64,000 bases of DNA from Paenirhizobium daejeonense (GCF_014280875.1 NZ_JACLAL010000003.1:372001-436000), one strand, 5' to 3'. Positions 1-8,836 are shown, counted from the first letter of the stretch. Notes: generated by a model not told the origin, from the letters alone. Numbers and translations are program-made.

Positions 1-965
1 TGACAGCCGCACCGCCTGAGAACCAGCTGGCTCTTAATGCGCCCGTTCCGCAATCGCGGCCTTCGTTGAAGCCCGCTGACACCAGCCTTGCTGTGGCACT
101 CTATTCGCCCAACCGTAGCGCCGCCGAGGATGCCTTGTCGAAGGTTGCTGCCGGTGCGCCGACCAATGGTGATGAATTCGCCGACCTGCAGTCAATGAAG
201 GTTCCGGTTCCGACCCTGCTCGGCAATCGCGGGACCCAGCCTGCCGGCATGATGACCGCATCGATCGATCCAAACATGGTTGACGATACTCATATCCCGC
301 TGCCAACGGCTCGCCCGGCTGTGGCCGAGGCACTGCTTGCCGGCTCGGATGCTGAGCCGGAGGCTGATGTCGATGAAGTCGAACAGGCAATTCTTTCTCC
401 GGAAGCTGCCGCTGCTCTCGAAAAGAGCAATGTGCAGGACAATATGCCGACGCCGGCTGAACGTCCTGCCACGGCCGAGTTGACCGCAGCACCCGCTGCC
501 ATGGTTCCAACCCCGCAGCCCTCACCGGCGACTGCAAGCAAGGCAGCGCCCGCCGCTCCGATCACGATACAGCCCAAGCCGGCTGCGCCGAAACCTGCAA
601 CGACCCAGGTTGCGTCGATTGACCAGAAGCCCGCCGCCCGCGCAGTCGATTTTGGAGATGCCTTCGTCTTTGTCGCTCAGGAGCCGGAAGCGAGCGGCGT
701 GAAGGCCGGCCTGCCCGCCAAGGGTGGTCGTCCGAGCCAGGTCGAGGCGCAGCAGGCTCGCATGGCGATGACCGGCGGCACGAAGCTTACGAAGAACATG
801 ATTGCCCAGTGGGCGCTGAACAAGGATCGCTTCGAGACCGTGGCAAAGCCGGTCAAGGCGCCGCGCATCGTCAGTCGTTCGCTGACTGCACCCGCGACGG
901 TTTACCCTGTCGGCTTCCAGCAGGGCGCCACGACCGTGGACCCGAACCGCTTCGGCGCTCCCTGA
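1..965 (+). CDS. C-terminal part of a Pro/Ala-rich protein, left-truncated
   Basis: The frame is open through the left edge, reading from base 3, so the start and any N-terminal domain lie outside the window; about 321 residues are visible. They are low complexity, rich in Ala, Pro, Thr and Glu, with repeated AxPxP stretches in the middle, and end in a more ordered basic segment (around VAKPVKAPRIVSRSL). No catalytic motif or membrane segment is visible, so function cannot be read from this part. In rhizobia the gene next to gapR in this setting is, as I recall, a DUF882 (YcbK-like, peptidase M15-like) protein with a long disordered tail; assigning this fragment to that family is inference from neighbours. 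It ends 29 bases before a strong terminator. Confidence 0.6.
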   Translation, partial: TAAPPENQLALNAPVPQSRPSLKPADTSLAVALYSPNRSAAEDALSKVAAGAPTNGDEFADLQSMKVPVPTLLGNRGTQPAGMMTASIDPNMVDDTHIPLPTARPAVAEALLAGSDAEPEADVDEVEQAILSPEAAAALEKSNVQDNMPTPAERPATAELTAAPAAMVPTPQPSPATASKAAPAAPITIQPKPAAPKPATTQVASIDQKPAARAVDFGDAFVFVAQEPEASGVKAGLPAKGGRPSQVEAQQARMAMTGGTKLTKNMIAQWALNKDRFETVAKPVKAPRIVSRSLTAPATVYPVGFQQGATTVDPNRFGAP

Positions 966-993
966 GTTTTGCGGTTTCTTATTCACAGGCACT

Positions 994-1026
994 AAAAAAC
1001 CCGCCGGACATTCCGGCGGGTTTTTT
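994..1026. terminator. Bidirectional rho-independent terminator
   Basis: An A-tract leads into a 9-bp GC-rich stem with a 3-base loop, followed by a T-tract, so it can end transcription on either strand. It lies between the convergent truncated gene on the left and gapR. Confidence 0.9.
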
Positions 1027-1049
1027 GATGGTTCGCTATAGCGCGAGGC

Positions 1050-1313
1050 TCAGCCTTCCGGCGGGCTCTCGATCATGCCGAGGGCGTGCAGGTAGGTGTC
1101 GAGGATGAGGTCCTCCTCCATGCGCTCCTGCTCGTCCTTCTTGCGGAGCGCGATAACCTTCTTGAGGATCTTGGTGTCGAAGCCCATGGACTTGGCTTCG
1201 CCGTAGACGTCCTTGATGTCGTCGGCGATGGTCTTCTTTTCTTCTTCCAGACGCTCGATGCGCTCAACAAAGGCGCGGAGTTGGTCGCGGGCGACGCCGT
1301 GGGCATCAGACAT
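1050..1313 (-). CDS. gapR: GapR-family (DUF2312) nucleoid-associated DNA-binding protein
   Basis: 87 residues, the usual size of the DUF2312 family. It reads as a highly charged alpha-helical protein: an N-terminal helix with [17 protein letters not shown] followed by helices containing [20 protein letters not shown], the family core. In Caulobacter GapR is an AT-rich DNA clamp that recognises overtwisted DNA and helps topoisomerases during replication; that role is carried over by family. The ATG at 1311-1313 has an AAGGAG ribosome site eight bases upstream. The gene stands alone on the minus strand, convergent with the truncated gene on the left, and 176 bases separate it from the DUF1244 gene upstream; I see nothing coding in that gap. 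Confidence 0.93.
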   Translation of the reverse strand: MSDAHGVARDQLRAFVERIERLEEEKKTIADDIKDVYGEAKSMGFDTKILKKVIALRKKDEQERMEEDLILDTYLHALGMIESPPEG

Positions 1314-1489
1314 TGATAATCTCCTTGATATCTCGGAATTCGTTCGTCGGGGCTGACCTGCCGCGAAGCCGGGGCCGCGTCAAGACCTAAAGCGCATCGC
1401 GGTCGATGGGATTTGCTCTCAGGGCTTCTTGTCCGGGGGCTGTTTGCTCGTTGTTGCCAAGCCGTCGATCAGGGGATGGCTCTTTCCGC

Positions 1490-1795
1490 TTACTCCTTCG
1501 GCTTGTTGCGCTCGAAATCGGCTTTCTGCGCCTCGCTTGCTTCCTTCTGGTGAAGGGCTTTCCATTCTTCGTAGGGCATGCCGTAAATGCGTTCGCGGGA
1601 TTCATCCCTGGTCACTTCGAGACCGGCCTTGTCGGCGGCTTCAAGATACCAATTGGACAGGCAATTGCGGCAAAAACCCGCGAGGTTCATCATGTCGATG
1701 TTCTGAACGTCGCTGCGTTCCCGAAGGTGGGCGACGAGACGGCGGAAGGCTGCGGCTTCCAGTTCGATCTGCTGTTGTTCGTCGGGTTTGCTCAT
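1490..1795 (-). CDS. DUF1244 family protein
   Basis: 101 residues, matching the small DUF1244 family of proteobacterial proteins. The recognisable centre is the Cys-containing motif AGFCRNCLSNWY at about residues 39-50, followed by a second half with ERIYGMPYEEWKALHQ and a charged tail. Function is unknown; the CxxC-like pair could bind metal, but this is speculation. No signal peptide or membrane segment is visible. It lies between the formylglutamate amidohydrolase gene and gapR on the same strand. Confidence 0.85.
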   Translation of the reverse strand: MSKPDEQQQIELEAAAFRRLVAHLRERSDVQNIDMMNLAGFCRNCLSNWYLEAADKAGLEVTRDESRERIYGMPYEEWKALHQKEASEAQKADFERNKPKE

Positions 1796-1914
1796 GGCGT
1801 ATTTCCTGTCTTTGAAACGCGTCGCGGTTCCTCGGGACCATTGCTTTGCGAAATGTATTTCACTCTATTTCTTACCGGCGCTGCAAACGTGCCGGTCGGC
1901 TCCTGTCGTATGCC

Positions 1915-2709
1915 TCAGGCGGGGTAAGGACCGGTACGGGACACATGGACCTCATAGGCATGCAGCGCGGGGTCTGCATTGAGTGTCTCGAAGATCGGCG
2001 CCAGACGGGTGGCCCAGGCTTCAACTCCTTCCTCGCTGCCGATCAGATCCTGCCGGACCTCCAGAAGCGCGTGAGGCATGCCTGTCATCATGCAATGACG
2101 ATACATGGTATCGCCTCTCAATGCGCCATCATAGGGTTCGTTGTCGCCGACCGTTATGTCACCCGGTTGGCGAAGGCTTTCGATCAGCGGTCCGGCCGCT
2201 CGCCTGTCGCTGTCCCACAAAACCGCAGCGTGCCAGGGGCGGGGCACGCCCTTCCAGAAAGGCGTAAACGAATGGAGCGATAGCACCAGCGGCGCTTTGC
2301 CGGATGCCTTCGCCACTTCCTCGATCGTGTGGCTCACTGCCTCGTGATAGGGGCGGTGATAGGTGGCGATGCGGCCGTTCCATTCCTCTTCGGTGATCGG
2401 ATGATTGCCCGGGATGATCGCGCCATCGGAAATCTTCATGATGAGGGTCGGATCGTCCTCGCCGCGGTTCGGGTCAATCAGCAGGCGGGAGAAACAGCTC
2501 ATTACCGCGGGCACACCGAGCATGGCGGCCAGCCGGCGCGTCAGCGCCTCGATGCCGATGTCGTAGGCGATGTGGCGGGAGAAGGCGGCCTCGGGCAGGC
2601 CAAGTCGGCCGTATTTCTCCGGCACACGGTTTGTTGCGTGGTCGCCGAGAAGAACCAAAGCCCTGTCATAATGGCCGGATATGATTTCAAACGGATTGAA
2701 GTGTTGCAT
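1915..2709 (-). CDS. N-formylglutamate amidohydrolase family protein
   Basis: 264 residues from the ATG at 2707-2709. The family hydrolyses N-formylglutamate to formate and glutamate in histidine degradation, or acts on related N-acyl amino acids. Recognisable segments are LLGDHATNRVP near the N-terminus (Asp/His metal ligand region), SRLLIDPNRGEDDP around residue 85 and LSLHSFTPFWKG in the middle, all typical of the FGase family. The frame stays open upstream to 2784, so a 289-residue version is possible, but the extra residues look non-conserved and have no good ribosome site. There is no hut operon nearby, so the physiological substrate is uncertain. Confidence 0.85.
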   Translation of the reverse strand: MQHFNPFEIISGHYDRALVLLGDHATNRVPEKYGRLGLPEAAFSRHIAYDIGIEALTRRLAAMLGVPAVMSCFSRLLIDPNRGEDDPTLIMKISDGAIIPGNHPITEEEWNGRIATYHRPYHEAVSHTIEEVAKASGKAPLVLSLHSFTPFWKGVPRPWHAAVLWDSDRRAAGPLIESLRQPGDITVGDNEPYDGALRGDTMYRHCMMTGMPHALLEVRQDLIGSEEGVEAWATRLAPIFETLNADPALHAYEVHVSRTGPYPA

Positions 2710-2910
2710 GACGCGCTGCCGGAAAAGGAGTGGCAGGCTTGATGACATGGGGGAAAGGCGAGCGCAAGCTTTCGTCTCGGTCACGTTTGTGCCAAGATCC
2801 GCCCCGATGGTTCAGGCCATGATTACAATCGATTAGAGTTGCGTTGACATTCTTGGTGCATCATCGCAAGAAGGCTGTCGACGCACAAAGATGGAGTTCC
2901 GGCGGAAACC

Positions 2911-3390
2911 GTGCTGAAGCAAATTCAATCTCCTCTGGCCGGCAAGGCCAAGCGTCATTTGCGCCCTCTCCTGATCGCCGGCGCACTTCTCTCACCTATG
3001 TTCGCGGCGGGTGCCGCACATGCGGAATTCCGGGTCTGCAACGGAACGCAGAACCTCGTCGGCGTCGCGATCGGATATCGCGCCGAAGAGGGTTGGATCA
3101 CCGAGGGCTGGTGGCAGGTGCCGGCATCGACATGCGCAACCCTCATCGAGGGCGAGCTGCAGTCTCGCTACTATTATCTCTATGCTGAAGACGCTGCCCG
3201 TGGCGGCCGCTGGACCGGTGACATCAACATGTGTGTCGCCGAAAACGAGTTCAAGATCGTTGGGGTGAAGGATTGCTTCGCCCGCGGCTACCAGCAGATG
3301 GGCTTCAAGGAATACGACACTGGCCGACAGGGCAGCTGGATGGTCCAGCTTTCCGATACGCCGGGTACACCACAGGAAAGCCAGAACTGA
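2911..3390 (+). CDS. DUF1036 secreted protein
   Basis: 159 residues starting at a GTG. A basic N-terminus, a hydrophobic stretch (LLIAGALLSPMFAAGAAHA) and an AHA-E cleavage site near residue 38 indicate export. The mature part begins FRVCNGTQNLVGVAIGY and carries paired cysteines, fitting DUF1036, a family of small periplasmic proteins of unknown function common in rhizobia. Its TGA overlaps the ATG of pyk by one base (TGATG), so the two are probably co-transcribed and translationally coupled, which is a strange pairing of an exported protein with a glycolytic enzyme. A TTGACA hexamer at 2844-2849 may be part of the promoter. Confidence 0.85.
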   Translation: MLKQIQSPLAGKAKRHLRPLLIAGALLSPMFAAGAAHAEFRVCNGTQNLVGVAIGYRAEEGWITEGWWQVPASTCATLIEGELQSRYYYLYAEDAARGGRWTGDINMCVAENEFKIVGVKDCFARGYQQMGFKEYDTGRQGSWMVQLSDTPGTPQESQN

Positions 3391-4829
3391 TGAAGCGTAA
3401 CCGCAAAGTGAAGATCCTTGCCACACTAGGTCCGGCATCGTCCGATGAGGCGATGATCCGAAAGCTTCATGAAGCGGGTGCAGACCTTTTCCGCATCAAC
3501 ATGAGCCATGCGAGTCATGATGTGATGCGCGGCCTGATAGCCAAGATCCGCTCCGTCGAAGCGGCCTGCGGCCGGCCGATCGGCATTTTGTGCGACCTTC
3601 AGGGACCCAAGCTGCGCGTCGGCAAGTTTGCCGCGACCACCGTTGAGCTGGTTCCCGGCCAGACCTTCACGCTCGACAATAAGGACGAGCCGGGCGACAA
3701 CACCCGTGTCTACCTGCCTCATCCGGAAATTCTCGAATCCGTCAAGCCGGGCCATCGCTTGCTGATCGATGACGGCAAGCTGCATCTGCGCGCCGAAAAG
3801 TGCGACGGCAAGAGTATCGTGACCACCGTCATCTCCGGCACCAAGATTTCCGACCGCAAGGGCGTGAGCCTGCCGGATACCCTGCTGGCGACCGGTGTTC
3901 TGACCGACAAGGACCGGGCCGACCTCGACGCCGTTCTGGCGACCGGCGAAGCCGACTGGGTGGCGCTTTCCTTTATCCAGCGCCCCGAAGACCTTGCCGA
4001 AGTGCGCAAGGTCGCGCGCGGCCGCGTCGGCCTGATGTCCAAGATCGAAAAGCCGCAGGCCATCGAGCGTATCGATGAGATCATCGAGCTTTCCGACGCC
4101 CTGATGGTGGCCCGTGGCGACCTTGGCGTGGAAATGCCGCTGGAAGCCGTTCCGGGCCTGCAGAAGCAGCTTATTCGCGCCTGCCGTCGTGCGGGCAAGC
4201 CCGTCGTCGTTGCCACCCAGATGCTGGAATCGATGATTTCCGCCCCGGTGCCGACACGCGCCGAAGTCTCCGACGTTGCGACTGCAGTTTTCGAAGGCGC
4301 GGATGCGATCATGCTGTCGGCGGAATCGGCCTCCGGCCAGTATCCGGTCGAGGCTGTTGCCACCATGGCTTCTATCGCCTCTACGATTGAACGCGAGCCG
4401 CATTATCCGGGCATCATCTATGCTCAGCGCGCTCAGCCGGAAGCTACCGGAGCGGATGCGATCTCGCTCGCCGCGCGCCAGATCGCCGAGACTCTCAAAC
4501 TGCAGGCGATCGTCTGCTACACCTCGTCTGGCAATACGGGGTTGCGCGCCTCCCGCGAGCGGCCGGAAGTGCCGATCCTGGCGCTGTCCCCGGTTATTCA
4601 GACCGCACGCCGCCTGTCGGTAGTCTGGGGTCTGCACTGTGTGGTGTCTGAGGAGCCGACCGACCTCGACGATATGGTCAATCGTGCCTGCCGTATTGTC
4701 GTTGAGGAAGAGTTCGGCAAGCCCGGCGACCGCGTCATCATTTCCGCCGGCGTGCCGCTCGGCACGCCCGGTTCCACGAACATGCTGCGCATTGCCTATA
4801 TTGGTCCCGACGGCCTTTCGGGCATCTGA
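3390..4829 (+). CDS. pyk: Pyruvate kinase
   Basis: 479 residues. It converts phosphoenolpyruvate and ADP to pyruvate and ATP, the last step of glycolysis, in the cytoplasm. The N-terminus KVKILATLGPASSD, the catalytic lysine region MSKIEKPQAI near residue 215, the Mg/K-binding MVARGDLGVEMP near 239 and the signature VVVATQMLESM near 271 are all intact, and the C-terminal regulatory domain is full length. The ATG at 3390 overlaps the stop of the DUF1036 gene by one base; the frame extends upstream inside that gene but the upstream part is not pyruvate-kinase-like. A perfect terminator follows. Confidence 0.97.
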   Translation: MKRNRKVKILATLGPASSDEAMIRKLHEAGADLFRINMSHASHDVMRGLIAKIRSVEAACGRPIGILCDLQGPKLRVGKFAATTVELVPGQTFTLDNKDEPGDNTRVYLPHPEILESVKPGHRLLIDDGKLHLRAEKCDGKSIVTTVISGTKISDRKGVSLPDTLLATGVLTDKDRADLDAVLATGEADWVALSFIQRPEDLAEVRKVARGRVGLMSKIEKPQAIERIDEIIELSDALMVARGDLGVEMPLEAVPGLQKQLIRACRRAGKPVVVATQMLESMISAPVPTRAEVSDVATAVFEGADAIMLSAESASGQYPVEAVATMASIASTIEREPHYPGIIYAQRAQPEATGADAISLAARQIAETLKLQAIVCYTSSGNTGLRASRERPEVPILALSPVIQTARRLSVVWGLHCVVSEEPTDLDDMVNRACRIVVEEEFGKPGDRVIISAGVPLGTPGSTNMLRIAYIGPDGLSGI

Positions 4830-4850
4830 CCGGTTCTGAAGCGTAATAGT

Positions 4851-4878
4851 GAAAAAGCCGCCTCATGGCGGCTTTTTC
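4851..4878. terminator. Bidirectional terminator after pyk
   Basis: A perfect 12-bp inverted repeat (GAAAAAGCCGCC and its complement) with a TCAT loop. The flanking A- and T-tracts let it serve both pyk on the plus strand and the TPR gene converging from the right. Confidence 0.92.
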
Positions 4879-4907
4879 ATGCCCGGTTTAGCGGAAGGGT
4901 TCGAGCC

Positions 4908-5525
4908 CTATGTGCGGCTGCCGGCGAGCTTTTCTTCGAGCTTGTTGACGAGGTTCTGGGCGTCGCGGTCGGCCGGGTAGATGTCGAGGTAGCGCTCCCA
5001 TGCCTTGAGTGCCATCTCCTCGCTGCCGCGTTCGCTGAGGATCGCGGCGAGGCCAGCCAGAGCGCCGAAGTGCCGTGGCTCAAGCGACAGGACATGATTG
5101 ATGTCGGAAACCGATTTCCGGTAATTGCCCATGGTGTAGTTCAGCGTGGCCCTGAGGTTCCATGCGCCGACGAAGTCGGGTTTCAGAACGATGGCCTGAT
5201 CGATGAAATCGAGGGCTGCGGGATTGCGCTTCTCGGAAATGGCGGTGTTCGCCCACTGCATCAGAAGATTGACGGTAGGGCTACCGGAATCGTTCCATGT
5301 GCCCATGATCTCGGCCGAGATGCGATTAGCCGCTTCCGGGTTGCGCTCCCGCTTCAGGCTGGTCAGCAACTGGTCAATGGTGCGGGCGGTATCGGTCTGC
5401 TGTGGGGATATCGACGCATGCTGCTCGCTGTCCTGTGCGTACGCATGGCCTGCCGAAACCACAGTCGAGGCCATCGCCACGAGTGGCGCGACGAAGAACA
5501 GTCGATGAAAACTAAAGCGGCGCAT
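4908..5525 (-). CDS. Exported tetratricopeptide-repeat protein
   Basis: 205 residues. A signal peptide is clear: basic start MRRFSFHR, hydrophobic core and an AYAQ-D cleavage region near residue 30. The rest contains TPR-like helix pairs, for example AALDFIDQAIVLKPDFVGAWNLRATLNYTMGNYRKSV and the following LEPRHFGALAGLAAIL unit, given here by their positions about 100-180. Such proteins serve as periplasmic scaffolds; the partner is unknown. It faces pyk across a shared terminator, and the ykgO gene lies upstream on the same strand. Confidence 0.85.
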   Translation of the reverse strand: MRRFSFHRLFFVAPLVAMASTVVSAGHAYAQDSEQHASISPQQTDTARTIDQLLTSLKRERNPEAANRISAEIMGTWNDSGSPTVNLLMQWANTAISEKRNPAALDFIDQAIVLKPDFVGAWNLRATLNYTMGNYRKSVSDINHVLSLEPRHFGALAGLAAILSERGSEEMALKAWERYLDIYPADRDAQNLVNKLEEKLAGSRT

Positions 5526-5585
5526 AACGGTCAGAATAAACCGCTTGCGCCAGCTTTCATATTCAAATCTTTGCTATCAACAGTC

Positions 5586-5640
5586 TCCGGCGAAAACGCC
5601 GGAAACGATCTGCAAATCCGCCATCGCCAGAAGGCGATGG
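5586..5640. repeat. Two tandem hairpins downstream of ykgO
   Basis: A 7-bp inverted repeat with an AAAA loop (5586-5603) and an 8-bp perfect inverted repeat with an AGAA loop (5621-5640) follow each other just beyond the L36 stop codon on the minus strand. Neither has a proper T-tract, so they may be processing or stability elements, or a weak terminator for ykgO before the TPR gene. Confidence 0.5.
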
Positions 5641-5646
5641 AAAGCC

Positions 5647-5772
5647 TCAGCCCTGACGAGCCTTGAAGCGCGGGTTCTGCTTGTTGATGATGTATACGCG
5701 GCCCTTGCGGCGAACCAGACGGTTGTCGCGATGACGGGCCTTAAGCGCTTTCAGCGAGTTCTTGATCTTCAT
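5647..5772 (-). CDS. ykgO: 50S ribosomal protein L36, type B (zinc-free)
   Basis: A 41-residue gene, read directly from the minus strand, with the start ATG at 5770-5772. The protein begins [17 protein letters not shown] and ends [13 protein letters not shown], the pattern of the alternative L36 (YkgO, RpmJ2). It has no cysteines at the positions where the zinc-ribbon form of L36 carries its CxxC ligands, so this is the zinc-independent form. In many alphaproteobacteria this type is the only L36. It is very basic, as expected for an rRNA-binding protein, and stands alone, with two hairpins just downstream. Confidence 0.95.
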   Translation of the reverse strand: MKIKNSLKALKARHRDNRLVRRKGRVYIINKQNPRFKARQG

Positions 5773-5832
5773 TTTTCTGGTCCGCAACTGTTGTCGGGGA
5801 ATCTCACATTCACCCGCTATCTTTTAACAATC

Positions 5833-5855
5833 AAAAGCGCGCCGGGGGCGCGCTC
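5833..5855 (-). terminator. Terminator of the purE-purK operon
   Basis: On the minus strand a 7-bp GCGCGCC/GGCGCGC stem with a 3-base loop is followed by TTTTGATTG, about 100 bases after the purK stop. Confidence 0.75.
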
Positions 5856-5948
5856 CTGAAGGGTTGGTGGCAAATACTCCGACCTGACCCCTCGTGTCAA
5901 CCGGTTCCCCGGCTTTCAGCGCCAGATACCGGCAATTAAGCCGATTCT

Positions 5949-7016
5949 TCAAGGCCTGATCGCCATCAATTCCGTAACATGCCCCATCTTTCTTCCGGGG
6001 CGGGCTTCAGTCTTGCCATAAAGGTGGACGAGTACGTCGGGCTTGGCGAGCCATGTCGGTACGGCGTCGATGTCATCGCCGATGAGATTGGTCATTACGC
6101 AATCGGAATGGCGGGCCGGGCTGCCGAGAGGAAGCGAGGCAATCGCACGGATGTGTTGCTCGAACTGCGAGACGACGCAGGCGGCTTCCGTCCAATGTCC
6201 GGAGTTATGAACGCGCGGAGCGATCTCGTTGGCGATCAGGCCGCCATCGGCCAGTACGAAGAACTCCATGCCGACGACGCCGACATAGTCGAGTGCAGCA
6301 AGCAGGGCGCTTGCGGCTTCGCGTGCGGCATCCGCCGTCGCCGTCCCGATCCGGGCGGGGAGGGTGGAGGTGTCCAGGATGCCGTTGCGATGAACGTTCT
6401 CGGCGGGATCGTAGCAGGCAATTACGCCATCCGTGCCGCGTGCCGCGATGATCGAGATTTCTCGCTCGAAAGGCACGAAGCTCTCGAGGATCAGCGGAAC
6501 GTTGCCGAGGTCGGCGAAGGCGCCTGCCGGGCTGTCGGCGGAAGAGCGGAACACGCGCTGTCCCTTGCCGTCATATCCCATGCGGCGGGTCTTCAAGACG
6601 CCGGCTCCGCCGAAGTCGTCAAGGGCCGCTTCAAGCTGTTCCTGGCTGTCGACGGCATGGAAGCGAGCTGTTGGGATGCCGCAACCATTGAGGAAGCGCT
6701 TCTCCGTCAGACGGTCCTGTGCCACTTCTAACGCCTTCGGCGGCGGGAAGACGGGAACGTTGCGGGCGAGGATTTCAGCCGCCTCGACCGGGACATTCTC
6801 GAATTCGTAGGTGACGATGTCGCAGGCGGCGGCGAGTTCCGCGAGAGCGACCGGATCGTTATAGGCGGCGGCGATCTGGCTGTTGGCCAGTTGCGCTGCC
6901 GGACAGTCCGCCTGCGGCTCCAGAATTACGGTGCGGAAGTTCAGGCGTGCCGCGGCCATGGCGAGCATGCGGCCGAGCTGGCCGCCGCCGATGATGCCGA
7001 TCGTTTTGGCGGTCAT
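5949..7016 (-). CDS. purK: 5-(carboxyamino)imidazole ribonucleotide synthase
   Basis: 355 residues. An ATP-grasp enzyme that makes N5-CAIR from AIR, bicarbonate and ATP in purine synthesis. Visible features are the N-terminal Rossmann-like [14 protein letters not shown], the ATP-grasp loop [10 protein letters not shown] near residue 150, and the C-terminal metal-binding segment with [15 protein letters not shown]. The ATG at 7014-7016 lies inside the stop of purE (ATGA overlap), giving direct coupling to the enzyme that uses its product. A longer frame to 7070 exists but would run into purE and lacks family similarity. Full length for the family. Confidence 0.96.
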   Translation of the reverse strand: MTAKTIGIIGGGQLGRMLAMAAARLNFRTVILEPQADCPAAQLANSQIAAAYNDPVALAELAAACDIVTYEFENVPVEAAEILARNVPVFPPPKALEVAQDRLTEKRFLNGCGIPTARFHAVDSQEQLEAALDDFGGAGVLKTRRMGYDGKGQRVFRSSADSPAGAFADLGNVPLILESFVPFEREISIIAARGTDGVIACYDPAENVHRNGILDTSTLPARIGTATADAAREAASALLAALDYVGVVGMEFFVLADGGLIANEIAPRVHNSGHWTEAACVVSQFEQHIRAIASLPLGSPARHSDCVMTNLIGDDIDAVPTWLAKPDVLVHLYGKTEARPGRKMGHVTELMAIRP

Positions 7017-7513
7017 GGGGTATCGTCCAGCGGATATTCTGCAACGGAATTGGTCTGACGCTCGCGCCATTCGTCGAGCCGCTCGGCGAGATCATCGTCG
7101 TAGAGGGCGAGAACTGAGGCGGCGAGAAGGGCAGCGTTGACCGCGCCGGCCTTGCCGATGGCAAGTGTGCCGACGGGAATGCCGGCCGGCATCTGCACGA
7201 TCGAAAGCAGGCTGTCCTGACCGGACAGCGCTCGAGACTGGACAGGTACGCCGAAGACCGGGAGAGGTGTCATGGCGGCGGTCATGCCCGGCAGATGGGC
7301 CGCGCCACCGGCGCCGGCGATGATCACCTTGAAGCCTTCATCGCGTGCGCCCTTGGCAAAGGCCACCAGCCGGTCCGGCGTGCGATGCGCTGAAATGATG
7401 CGGGCCTCATAGTCGACGCCGAGGATCTCAAGCGTATCGGCGGCGTTCTTCATGGTCTCCCAGTCAGACTGGCTTCCCATGATGATGGCGACAGGCGGGC
7501 GCTCTTCAGGCAT
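7013..7513 (-). CDS. purE: 5-(carboxyamino)imidazole ribonucleotide mutase
   Basis: 166 residues. It rearranges N5-CAIR to CAIR, the step after PurK. The motif [14 protein letters not shown] lies at residues about 8-21, SAHRTPDR near 50 carries the catalytic histidine, and [12 protein letters not shown] follows, all typical of class I PurE. The ATG at 7511-7513 has a clear GGAG ribosome site (AAGGAGACCC), so I prefer it over a GTG at 7537 that lacks one. The stop overlaps the purK start. The DUF465 gene lies 20 bases upstream and is probably in the same transcript. Confidence 0.96.
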   Translation of the reverse strand: MPEERPPVAIIMGSQSDWETMKNAADTLEILGVDYEARIISAHRTPDRLVAFAKGARDEGFKVIIAGAGGAAHLPGMTAAMTPLPVFGVPVQSRALSGQDSLLSIVQMPAGIPVGTLAIGKAGAVNAALLAASVLALYDDDLAERLDEWRERQTNSVAEYPLDDTP

Positions 7514-7533
7514 CGGGTCTCCTTGCAGGCCGT

Positions 7534-7737
7534 TCACGCGATGATGTCGGGGATGATCTGGTCTTCCAGCTTGGTCATCTTGTCCTTGATGGCCAGCTTC
7601 TTCTTCTTCATGCGCTGGATGCGCAGGGCCTCACAACCCGTCTCGATCATTGCGTTGATGGCCGCGTCGTAGTCCTCATGCTCCTGCCGGAGCCGCGCCA
7701 GCGCCAGCCGGATATCGGCCTGTTCCTGATCGGGCAT
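7534..7737 (-). CDS. DUF465 (YdcH-like) small coiled-coil protein
   Basis: 67 residues, mostly one long charged helix with the run [20 protein letters not shown] near the C-terminus, the DUF465 hallmark. Function unknown. It is 20 bases upstream of purE on the same strand. A second DUF465 protein is encoded divergently at 7977, so the window has two paralogs within 500 bases. Confidence 0.85.
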   Translation of the reverse strand: MPDQEQADIRLALARLRQEHEDYDAAINAMIETGCEALRIQRMKKKKLAIKDKMTKLEDQIIPDIIA

Positions 7738-7976
7738 TTTGTCCTGTCCCCACTCTCGCTCAACTTACGCCTTCGTTTGTGAGGCGCACCGAAGATTCCC
7801 GCAAGCTCCTATCATCAAATACCGGTAACGGGAAGTTATCCTTTTCCGCGTTTTTGCACTGCCGAAATGGCAATTTCGCCTTCGACAAGCCTCAATCTTC
7901 GTGTCACATTACTTTTGCAAAGCCTGAAACTCCAGCGATAGAGGACTGGACGTAGGCGAAAGGAAGGACGTATCAA

Positions 7977-8153
7977 ATGACCATACAGGCTCATCTTGAA
8001 TCGCTCGAAAAGAAGCATGGCGCGCTTGAGGAGAAGCTCCATCACGCTCTTGTCTCTCCCTCCAAGAACGACAACCATATTGCCGAACTGAAGCGGCTCA
8101 AGTTGCGTATCAAAGACGAAATGGAACGCCTGAGAGCGTCGACGCGACATTAA
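7977..8153 (+). CDS. Second DUF465 (YdcH-like) small protein
   Basis: A 58-residue gene beginning MTIQAHLESLEKKHGALEEK and ending EMERLRASTRH, with the KLRIKDEMERL segment typical of DUF465. A good GGAAGG ribosome site lies eight bases before the ATG. Like its neighbour on the opposite strand it is predicted to be a helical hairpin or coiled coil of unknown role. The gene is divergent from the 7534-7737 paralog; their starts are 240 bases apart, and it is followed by a strong terminator. Confidence 0.88.
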   Translation: MTIQAHLESLEKKHGALEEKLHHALVSPSKNDNHIAELKRLKLRIKDEMERLRASTRH

Positions 8154-8239
8154 CCAATAGAAAGGCTGCGCCGGCCGGGGATCGCCATGAAGAGCTGGTC
8201 CCGCCCGATGTGAAGAGTAAGCAGCCAACTCCCAAGCGG

Positions 8240-8279
8240 AACCCCGGAAATCAGAGCGATTTCCGGGGTTCTTGTTTTT
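8240..8279. terminator. Terminator after the second DUF465 gene
   Basis: A perfect 13-bp stem (AACCCCGGAAATC and complement) with a 5-base loop, then a T-rich tail on the plus strand. It separates the DUF465 gene from the convergent ArsR gene. Confidence 0.88.
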
Positions 8280-8324
8280 CAGGCAGATAAATGGCGGGTG
8301 ATGAAGGCCGCGATGACTGGCCCG

Positions 8325-8585
8325 TCAGGACCAGAATTGATCGAGCCAGAGGTTGAGCTTGTCGAAGCCGTGACGGTTGACCGAGTAGATGCGTTTGGTG
8401 CCCTCGGAGGTCACGGTGACCAGTTCGCAATCGAGAAGCGCCTTGAGGTGCTGGGAGACGGCCGGGCGGCTGATCGGCAGACCGTTCGCGAGATCGCTGA
8501 CCGTTTTCGGCGCGCGCCGCAATTCCTCGAGCAGGTAACGCCTGTTCGGATCGGCAATCGCTGCAAAGGGGTCCGTGGTCGACAT
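8325..8585 (-). CDS. ArsR-family winged-helix transcriptional regulator
   Basis: 86 residues, one winged helix-turn-helix domain. DPNRRYLLEELRRAPKTVSDLAN forms the first helices, ISRPAVSQHLKALLDCELV is the recognition helix region, and EGTKRIYSVN is the wing. No metal-binding cysteine pair typical of ArsR/SmtB sensors is visible (there is a single Cys in the ALLDCELV segment), so it belongs to the metal-free branch (often adjacent to START/AHSA1 genes, but none is present here). Target unknown; the divergent 250-base gap on its right, ahead of the ThiE-like gene, could hold its operator. Confidence 0.9.
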   Translation of the reverse strand: MSTTDPFAAIADPNRRYLLEELRRAPKTVSDLANGLPISRPAVSQHLKALLDCELVTVTSEGTKRIYSVNRHGFDKLNLWLDQFWS

Positions 8586-8836
8586 GAAGGCAGGTTACGT
8601 CAATCGGCCGTGCGCGGCAAGCGAGCGTGTGCATTGCAACCTGCGGTCTGACGCGGCACTGGACGTCGCCAGCTCGGCCTTGTCGAGATCGGGCATTACG
8701 GGGAAGGACTTAAAGACGATGCCTGTATCGTTTGTTTCTGTTGATCCTTCTGCTAGACCCGTCTATCGGATTTGCTTGAACAAAAAAGATGGAGGAGCTG
8801 GCGTTACAGGTCGTCCTCCCGGAACGGATCGTGCCC

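Noticed and set aside
1387..1605. A 72-codon minus-strand frame overlapping the DUF1244 gene end
   Set aside because: Arg-rich composition typical of an out-of-frame reading; overlaps a recognised gene.
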